Program-made: the position numbers and the translations under genes
Part shown: one piece after another, positions 49,091 to 58,723 of the stretch
Layout of the letters: every line of letters begins with the position of its first letter
How positions within the stretch are numbered: the first letter of the stretch is position 1
Source: Zerene cesonia
Taxonomy: Eukaryota; Arthropoda; Insecta; Lepidoptera; Pieridae
NCBI RefSeq assembly: GCF_012273895.1
Contig: NC_052108.1
Span: 8,866,001-8,930,000 of the forward strand
Length of the DNA: 64,000 nt
Direction of reading: 5' to 3'
Notes under the pieces: model-generated
The model's input: the letters and a program-made list of their open reading frames with translations, nothing else
The model's database searches: none
Told to the model about the DNA's origin: nothing

Positions 49091-51527
49091 TGCCAAAGAA
49101 CTGGTCCTTAAGCGACATTATTCCATTATTCATATGTTCATTAATGAACTAACATATTTTTAATAAAGGTTTTAAATTTAGCACTGCAAAACGATTTCTA
49201 GTTTGGGGACCAATGTACGTAACATTTTTTGAATTGAATATGCCCAATTAACTATTTAAGCGATCAAAAGGAAGTCTGAAATTTCATTTTATCTTATATT
49301 TCATTTTTTTAATTTCATTTCAATAGTATATACGATAAGAAACTAGCTCAATAATTTGCTAGATTACACAAAACAATTTGTATCAAGTGGGACAGAAAAC
49401 AATGGGTTTGCGACACAGAAATCGTCGCAGGACGTTACTAGACCGGCCCGTAACATCCTATTAGGAAACCTTTGGAAATATTGACCATCATATCAGGGTC
49501 GGGTCAACCTTATTAAAATATGGTGAGTTAAAAAATTACGACATTTTGCGAATTGGGAATATACATCAGTTAAAAGTAACGCTTGGTGGAAGATTTTTCA
49601 AAATAAGATAATGGTTTTGAACGTTGTTTTGGGAAAAGATACATTAACACTATTATTAACTAACTTTCTATTAATGCACTGTAAAAGTTTTCTTTTCATT
49701 CTAACCATCAAATTTTGCAAACTGATCACAGCGTTTGATTTTTATTGCGCAGTCAATATATTAATAAGAAATTGTTAAATATATGACGTAAAAGCTCTAA
49801 ATTTCCAAATGAAGTAACGTTTTTGTAATCTGTTTCGATAGGAAAATCATTTTACGGATTCTGAGTCCATGACTTACTCAACTGAATTCAAACACCATGA
49901 CCGTTGTACCATACTATTGACTCGGCGCGACTTAGCATATTCAATTACAAAATGATCCCAGGTTCGAGTCTCCGGTTGTGCTGATCTTTCTTGCCATGAC
50001 TATGAGAATAATTAAATAGTGCATGTACGCATGCTTTTGCGCTGTAAAATATCCTGCGTAGTTGTGTAAACTCTACAGATATCAGGAGAACCTATTATGT
50101 CCATGTATTTGCTGTTAGTAGAATAAGACATAATATTACATAAGAGCATATATTTTTATTTTTAATCGAGTCAATATTAAGAGACACAATGTTATTATTC
50201 TAAACATTTAGCCACAAAGATCTAACGCCCACACTAGTGTAGCGTGTAACACAGTAGGAAATATATCTACGATTAGAATCACATCGGTGATCGAATAAAA
50301 TCGCGTGCACCTAAGAACAGTCTAGAATTCTCACACCATATGCTCAAATGTCATAGTACGGATTAGCAATATATTTCATACCTCAAATATTCGTTTAAAC
50401 ATTTTATATCTAAGTAAAAAAAAAACAGACACAATTAACGAATTAGCGTAATATATCTACTCAACCAATCCATGGCCTCTTTTAATTTCCAAATGTCAAT
50501 TAATAAAGATTATATTCAGTGTTGGATCCATTAAATATATTTTATTTTAACCGTGCATTAGTAATTGCGTGATATATATTATCGATTTATCATTTGCCTT
50601 ATTCGAATAGAGCCGTGACAAATCTTCTCTAATCATCTCAGATTCTACTTGACCTAACCTTGCCAATTGCTACAACCTTTAGTTCCTCGCAACCCAAATT
50701 AATATTAACATTCGATAAATTGCTGTCGAGTTATGTCAGTAATATACTCGAATAAAACGACTTATATTCAATATAAAAAAAAAAACTGTAATCCGTATCG
50801 TTTTATTCGAAATGTTAAGGTTTCGATAACATTCATTTATCATTTAATCTTCACCCGGATATATCGTCACCTGCATAATTTTAGTTCGCAAAAAATCAAT
50901 TAATTTATTTTTTGTGTGCTTTGATTTGATCGTAAATGTCAATTCATCATATCATATCGTTCATTAAATCATCTTAAATAGATATCTTTGATGTGTTTGA
51001 TATTGATAAGCAAAAACGTTTATACCTTGTACATATTATGTATAGTCTATGGTTTATGCCTAAACAATTCAAAACACTACAACGAACTCATAAACATTTA
51101 CAAAATACTTAATTTAAATTAAACCAACTGCCAGTACCAAAATTGCGTTCTGATAATTTAAAAATAGATATAGTTATAAAAAGATAAGAAAGATGCTATA
51201 ATGATAGAATCAACTAAGTTTGAATTAATTTATCCATTAATGGAGGATAAATGTCGAATCTAAAGGAGTCGAAGTTACAAACATACAAATGCAGCTAATA
51301 AATGCGTATTAAAAAAAAACATTCAGCAATATCGTGTACATTTAATTATAAGGAAAGCATCTACACGATTTGAAAAAAAACAGTTGCAATTTAATTATAT
51401 ATTTTAAGTCGAACCGCTTACTATAACTGCGTTGTAATCGTTGACTGCCTAGCGTTTTGCATAACTTCGTTTGTTTTTATATCGCTTAGCGTACAATGAT
51501 CGCCTAGTACATCAAACAACGTAAATG

Positions 51528-51541
51528 GTAACCATGGCGAC
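51528..51541. promoter_or_regulatory. RFX-type X-box-like site
   Basis: GTAACCATGGCGAC fits the RFX X-box layout GTNRCC-(0-3)-RGYAAC with one mismatch in the second half. It lies in a CG-richer part of the intron (51520-51620). Motif-only evidence. Confidence 0.25.
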
Positions 51542-51829
51542 AGAAACGCGACCAATCGATTTACCCGTAAACATTGCGAAGTGCTTATTGTTTCAACGAG
51601 TTGACGGCCGTCGCAAATGAACCGGCGCATTTCGATCCAAATCCATTTTAATTCATTGTTAATTCCATGTTAGTGTCAAACCACTCTACTGATCGTACAT
51701 TCGATCTATATAAAATGACAATACAATCAACTCTGAACCCTAGCAATAAAGCGCTCAAGCCAATTAAGTAACAATTAATTCAGCGCTGTGCCATTAAAAC
51801 AGTTTTGTTTTTGAAACGCGAGTGACAAA

Positions 51830-52000
51830 TTACGCCGCGGTTCCTTTGGACTCCCGCGCTCCGCTTGACAATGGCCGCTCCACAGACTACACAATGCCAC
51901 AGACAATGCACAGATAATCGCGGACTTTAAAAACAAATTAGTAGCCGTGATTTATTGCGGCCGGTTGCGACATTCGACGGCTCGTCGCGTGCGTTACCGC
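51830..52000. promoter_or_regulatory. Intronic CG-richer island, candidate enhancer
   Basis: The island stands out from AT-rich intron by CG words such as GCCGCGG, CTCCCGCGCTCCGC and GACGGCTCGTCGCGTGCG. It contains TTGACAATGG, a SoxB-type ACAATGG core. No frame of interest. Enhancer or alternative promoter are both possible. Confidence 0.22.
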
Positions 52001-53117
52001 AATTTCGATGTGCTCTCAATCGGAATATAATTCCTGTGAATGCGAGTTATCTTAAGCTTCGCCTGTCCTTGCCCAGTTAATGAGACAATGTTGACTCGCG
52101 GGTTAAGTACTACTGGAATTGTATCTACGAATGACAGCGCCCAGCGAACATAGGGTTTGGTCGAGTTGAAACTGTTCAATGTGATTAAATTAAATTAATC
52201 TCTATCTCGATTGCGGGAAACCGTAATGTTGACGTAAAAGTTGTTTTTGGATTAAGTGAAAGGGATATTTATTAATACGTGCGATTTATGTTCAATAAGA
52301 AGATAGTTTAATTTCATTCATACTCATTAATTTGAAATATGTTTATGAATTATTATTTAATATAATTTAATCACAGACAGCACTGCCTAACCGTTTTATC
52401 TACAAATGCATTGGTATTTTACAAACAACATTCAAAACTGACCTGACAGATAATATTTTTAGACCAGTATCTAGGAATAGTCATAGCGGGAAAAAAAGTT
52501 TTGTTCTAGTATCTCCTGATTGTCTGCCCTTAATATCAAGTGATAATTAACATTGTTTTGTAACTGTTACTGTCTATTGGCCCATCGTATTTGTCGGCCA
52601 TTTTTATTCACATCACGAAACTCATGTGTGATCTTTATTCTGTTACACATAACTAGTGTGACACGTATTCACCTGCACTTGTCTAAGTTATGTGTTTGTT
52701 TGTCGATTTGAAAGGTCTTTCATATAGGAAATTATAATAATAGTGCGATGCGTTAGTAATCGTGGGCTATTATAATATGTTGTTGGTAGAATGAATAGAA
52801 TTTATCCGTGTATGTTAATTTGACATTGTAATTTAACAAATTAAACAAAGCTGATGATTTTTTAAATGAATGAATAGGTTGTTTATTTGTTTACACGAAT
52901 ACACGTTTACATTTAGCAAGCTAATTAATTTCATTATTCAATTCAACGGAATTCCTCGTGCTTCTTTTCTCAACATCTTGCATACGTACCTATCGCCTAA
53001 GTACAAGAATTTAAATGAATAACAAATTATATTTTTGCACAATAAACGTAGCTACAACACAACACGTCCTCAAATGAATATCACGGATTTAAAAACGCCC
53101 GTCGAAATAGATCATAA

Positions 53118-53165
53118 AAATCGATGTATCGAAGCATCGATTTCGATTAACCGAATAATCGATTG
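53118..53165. promoter_or_regulatory. ATCGAT cluster with a perfect inverted repeat
   Basis: AAATCGATG (53118-53126) and CATCGATTT (53135-53143) are perfect inverted copies 8 bp apart, with a third ATCGATT at 53158-53164. ATCGAT is the core for Onecut/Cut-type homeodomains and is part of the DRE. The 77-codon frame over this region is not protein-like. Confidence 0.28.
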
Positions 53166-55837
53166 TATCGTAATGTCAGCCGTAATCAAAACACTGAATG
53201 TCCAGGTCACTGCTTCTGGGTACAAATGTGACTTGACGCGTGCGCATTCTTTGAACATCACTTTTTAAATTACGATTATCGAAACATAACTTTATCTGTA
53301 CGTGCTAAAGTTCAATTTCTCTGTACAAGTTTATCCTGAGTTTGCTATTTTCAAATAAACTCTGTAGACAAGTAACAGAGTTGTTTTTAGAGTGTGTTTC
53401 TAAATAGAATTTTACCGAAAGTTTTGTGGAGCCAAGGTTAAAGTTCTTTAATAGTTCACACACTGGTTATATTTGGTGTATGATGAACTAGTCCAGTCAG
53501 AGCATTATAGTAATTCGTCAATCTGATTATCTTGTTCAAAATTTTACAAAGATCATTAATTTATTTTAAATTATTCCTAACCTTAACCTTATGATTATGC
53601 TATACCAGTAAGAGAACATCTTAGTTTGACTTAATAATAAATTGCCTGACCATTGACTTCATAGCAAGTCGATAGATCCATGAAAGTTTGACGCTTATAT
53701 TGAGACACGATTGAATTTTGAATATTTCTTAACCAAATTACATTAATTACTCATGCTAATCTTATGTCAAATAACAAAAGAACCTTTACCATTTTGACAT
53801 AAAAAAATCGATTCACCCGCGACACATTTTTGCCCGGTAAAACAACCAATCTGTCACTGTTACGCATACATATGCATAACCGACACACACATATGTGACA
53901 CTAACAGATTTATTATTCTGTAGATTTATTGAGCGCCACATTATTGTAGTTTCAAGGTGGACATGTCATCTTGCGGAAACACTGAAATGAAATATCGATC
54001 TGAAGTAAAGGCATATGCACATATTCCGTGTTTCAATTAATCTCCAATAGTACAAGTGTGTTCTTTGTTCAGTGTTGTTTAATGGCGTTAGAGTGTCGAT
54101 TAATTTTATTTATTTCCTATACGAAAATAGAATAGTAAGGTTGCTTAGAAATTGTAACGTATTTTTGGTATTAAACCTATGCTAGAAGCATAGATTGATG
54201 ATAACTCTAGAAAATTCATAATATACAAAATATATTAAGAATGAATATTATTCATTGCACAAAACATGGCATTGAGATAATAATTGTTATATGTAACAGT
54301 AATACATGTCTAGTTATAGTACGAGTACGGAGTAGCATGCAAAATTCCACATTCAACCTTACTAACGATCTTAATAATTGTTACACATGAAATATGCACC
54401 AAATAAAAATCAAAAATATTTAGCGACTCACGTTACACAATCACCTCGCTCAAACAATACAAAAGCGGATCGTATTTGATTGAAAATTCATCCATACAAC
54501 AACCGATACACGTTGCCAAAATGTGCCGCCGTGGCATGAATACAAAACGATGCGAATGCACTCGCGTCATAGTTTTGGAATTTGAAACAATACAGCCTTA
54601 TGTCGATCGAGACAGGAATCCCTAATACCGCAGATTAGATTAAACATTAGATAAAACCGAAGGTGACATGATAATACTAGAGGGCATTTTAACATCTGTC
54701 AATCAAGCGATTGTTTATTTTATAAGGTCCGTTTTGCATACGCTACGTGGCTACGACAACCGACTCGACTACGAGAGGCTTTCTCTTATAATGTGTGAGA
54801 TAGTAATCAGCTGAATGTTCGAAGCCCAGATATGCATATATTGAAAGCTTTTTAATGTACAATTCTAAGTCCTTTCTTTTAATCTATAACTTTTCAACAG
54901 TTGCATAATATGAATGGTAAAATGAAAATTTATCCTTCTTTGTATTCGAATGAAATAAAAACGCGTAGAGAAACCGATTACCGCCTCATCCATTCTTATT
55001 AACGACAAATTGTAAACATCGATCAGTATTGCCCTTTACCGTGACAAAGCGAAACATTAGTTACAAAAATACATATTTATGTGTGTGTCTGTCTATACAA
55101 ATGTCGCGAAAGTGCAGACGCACTTAATCAGGGGACGATACCAACCAGTCCGGTTTACGCTGATTGTCAACTAGATATTATAATTAATAGTCTGGACTGT
55201 GGATGCGATGTGTGCAACTTTATTCATTGCATTACATATCGGATAGTCGGAGGGAAAAGTTTTATGGCATTTTAATTGCAGCTCGATGCCGTTAATGCGT
55301 CCTGTTGCTAAAAATATGCAAGATCGTTTACGAAATTATATTGGTAATGTTAAAACTCACAACCTTTAAACTATCTAATATAAAGTTTTATAAAAAGACC
55401 ACAATTATAACCTTCCTAACGTTACATTTCGTTCATACTTCACAACATAAGCTAAAACACAAATGCACGATCTGCTCGATGTAGCATGGGACGAATTGCC
55501 GGCATTTTTCGGAACCCCATTTTAATATAGCCCTTCGAATTGCACAACAGTAAATATATATTTCATTTCGTCCACGACATTACTTTATAAGTATATGTGC
55601 ATAAATTGTGACGCTTGGGTAAGCCGGCTACCGCGACCCTACACCTTTAACCTAAGCTCGGGATGCACCTCGTTGCGAAATGCCCATTTCACTTTATAAA
55701 ACTATATTTACACTTATGTGTAGCGGAATATGTTAAAATCTCAAAGATAAAATAAATCTCGCTTCGTGAAAACAATTTTAAGGCGTGTTTACGAATTTGT
55801 ATTTATATAGATGTGTGAAGTTGTTAATATAACAGTG

Positions 55838-56040
55838 ACCGCCTCGTTGTTAGTGGTTAATGTATGAGCGTAGAACCGTGGGGTCCTGAGTTCGATTCCT
55901 GGTGGGGACTCACCGCAATAAAAATGTCTCGTTCTGACAGGACACAGAAAGCCGACCACCTATTCCTCGACAACGAAGATCGATTAGTGAAACAGATCTA
56001 ATTTATCTATTCAGGTCAATCCATTTCTGGGAGGTTATTT
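55838..56040 (+). repeat. tRNA-like SINE
   Basis: GTGACCGCCTCGTTG, TAGTGGTTAATG (box A-like) and GAGTTCGATTCCTGGTGGGG (box B at 55888-55899) are followed by GGACACAGAAAGCCGACCAC and GATTAGTGAAACAGAT. This is the layout of a lepidopteran tRNA-derived SINE. It is not a tRNA gene: no closed cloverleaf or acceptor stem is formed. Confidence 0.75.
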
Positions 56041-56510
56041 AATTTGTTACAATTTTATAACAACTCCATTTCTCGTATATTCAATTGTGCTTTAATATCA
56101 GATTCATAAGAGTATGTAATGTCCGTTAAATACATCATTAAAACATATACAGTGCACTAACGCCTCTAACCACGCCTAAGTGTCTACCACCAGAGTTCAA
56201 AGTGTCGCTTAAATATTCAAATAAAATGTTTATATATTGCTCGTAAAACATGATAAATCTAATATATAACGTGCCATTAATTCAGAAAACATGTCTAGTA
56301 GCTCTAAACTGTCCTTTGATTGTCGTGTCATAAAATAATCTGCCATTAAAAATCTAATGGGATCTTTTTACGTCGATAAATTTCATTCAAAGTATAATAA
56401 GGTGTAATAGAAAGTTTTTTTAATAAAGGTTAAAGTTCTAACAGTGTAAAAATCAATTAAATCAATGCTAAGAAGTTTTATTCACTCAAATAATATCAGC
56501 AGTTTTTATT

Positions 56511-56553
56511 AATATAAGAATGTAAACGTATCTAACGTATACATTCTTATATT
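56511..56553. other. Perfect 14-bp hairpin in the intron
   Basis: AATATAAGAATGTA (56511-56524) is exactly inverted at TACATTCTTATATT (56540-56553), with a 15-base loop that itself holds AACGTA twice. No flanking element was recognised. Too short a stem for a typical miRNA precursor; it may be a small MITE relic. Confidence 0.7.
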
Positions 56554-56930
56554 GAATTTTCGTTTTGGAAAATAACTGAACAAAAAATTTTTGTAATAAA
56601 TATACATTAAAATGTCTGTATATATAAATAGAGACAGATAAACATCTTAATTGTCATTGAATTTAATTTGGTACTGATATAGAAATCACGAGCAAAACGG
56701 TGGACTTAAACGTATACTCACTATGGTTCTTAAATCAAACAAAAGACTGCAATTCACACATTGATTTAAAAATAGATGTGACACATAACTTTTTATTGTC
56801 ATCTTTGAATATGTCAGTAAGACATTCATCACACATCCATGGGTTTTTCATATATATGTATAATTAAACAACCGTTAAATAATATGATTTTAAGCACGTT
56901 ATTTTATTAACAAAATTCATTAATATATAG

Positions 56931-56958
56931 GCAGCTTGCAGCTGGCAGCTAGCAGCAA
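56931..56958. repeat. Four 7-bp GCAGCNN tandem units
   Basis: GCAGCTT, GCAGCTG, GCAGCTA and GCAGCAA follow one another without interruption. The second unit with its neighbour gives an E-box CAGCTG. Confidence 0.8.
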
Positions 56959-58723
56959 AAAGTATCAGCAAGGTAGTGTGATAAAAATTCTAGGAAAATA
57001 TATAAATCATTCCACATACAATATGTCCCTATCAAACTCTTTACAGCAGTGGAAGGCAAATTAAAACACGTATAAAGAATGATCCATTTATCACACCCAA
57101 TCAATCACCTCACCCGGTTTTGTTTCTCTCAGGCTTTAATTAACCACTTTTTACAGTAAATATCTCGGTAGCATTCCATTTAAAAATATCTATATACTTC
57201 GCAATATGCACGTATCATACCAGTGTAAAGTTGTAGCAGCCTGGTCATTAGGAGTCGCATAAACACAACAATGTATGTCCCATAAAACTGAGTGAATTCT
57301 GCAACGCCATTAGACTATCGTAAAGTAAGGTATAAGACCTTACGCCACGCTTTTTATGGTCATATACCTACCGCAGTGATCTAATAAATATCCGGATAAA
57401 TAACTATTTAACGTCGCTTTCGAATCCCCGTGACTTTGTTTGAAGCTACTTATATAATATCAAATTTAACAGACACGAAACTTCATCGCATATAAAGTAA
57501 ATTAGTAGAAGTTCATTAATTATTTTCTATAAAATAGCCTTATTCGGTTCGTAAATTTAACTGTATATGGTTATTAAATGTCATATTAAATTTCCCCTTT
57601 TCTAACATCGAAGGCGAAGATTAAGATACATTTAATTAATAGTGCTTTAATACCGCTATCTAGTAGTTACGAGTAATATTCTTGTTGTAAACATATAGTA
57701 AAAAGTAATAAAAACTCACCTAAAATAATGAACTGACATTTACGACATGCAATTTGGATTACAATATTGTGTAAATTGTGAAATCGTCATCTGGATATTA
57801 CATTTTTGGTCATAATTCGTAATATATATATCAAAATAACTTTTATACTGCGATAGTGTTGTGGGTTAATGGAAAACTGTCGTAAATAAAACAAGTGACA
57901 CAATAATGCGGTGAAATGTCACATCTGTTCCGCTTGCACTAATTTAAGGTTAATGGATGTTATTGAATATTGTATGGATAAATATAAATGATTTATTCTA
58001 ATAAACAATCATAAAATTCTGTATAAAACTGTCTATCGTGCTATGGAAATTATTGCAATTCTTAAAATTAGATGGATTTTGTTATTATTAAAAAAGTTGT
58101 ATTTTTTATAAAACTATAAGCAATTGTTTCTGTTACTACAAAATAAATATAATTAGAGCGGAATATTCACGATTTGTTGCTGTCTATGTTACATGTACAT
58201 GTATGTTGTTTTACAGTCTAACCGTAATTTGTGTAACATTTGTTAAATACTATCGACCTCATCTACAGTTTGTATTTCAGTACGGATTTTCCAATTATCA
58301 AGATTTTCCTATTACAAATCACAGTAGACAATAGACTTACATAATAATTTAAGCGAAAACTCAAGGTCGAAAAACGAAACCGTTTATAAACGAGCGTAAC
58401 CGACTGGAACCGAACCTGTGGCCTATTTCCAACGGAAGTGACGTCTTTACGTGAGACATTAGTAAAGGCGTGTTTTCACTTTCGGACTCGGCTATGCCCA
58501 GCAGCCCGTGTAAACGCAGCTTAACAGCTCATAATTATACACATAATTCAACACTTATCTATTCACGAAGTGAACTTGTTATATAATTCATTAGAACATA
58601 GTAGAAAATCAATCTTTTACATCAAAAAACACATTTGAATAAAATATACTTTAATCTTGCACTATTTTACTTTAATTTAAACGGTATTACCATTTATAAA
58701 TATGTCATTTTCCTTCCTTCCAG

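Larger units (their letters stand above)
47036..58723 (+). other. 11.7-kb intron inside the DNA-binding domain
   Basis: The intron starts GTAAGG and ends TTCCTTCCTTCCAG, canonical GT-AG, phase 0, between K26 and S27. Its position between the two zinc fingers is the classical site in knirps-family and many other nuclear receptors. Contents: a LINE-tail repeat (48852-49090), a tRNA-like SINE (55838-56040), CG-richer islands (51520-51620, 51830-52000), ATCGAT clusters, a perfect hairpin (56511-56553) and a GCAGC tandem (56931-56958). No other gene was seen inside it on either strand; several short open frames there are chance. Confidence 0.9.

Noticed and set aside
49908..50020. Possible tRNA gene with a GGTTCGAGTC box B
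   Set aside because: No acceptor or anticodon stem can be built; at most a decayed tRNA-like SINE.
53035..53268. 77-codon + strand frame in the intron
   Set aside because: Starts inside non-conserved-looking intron sequence without a family match and overlaps the ATCGAT cluster; chance.
55838..56040. Functional tRNA gene
   Set aside because: Box A and B are visible, but the 3' tail and lack of a cloverleaf fit a SINE.
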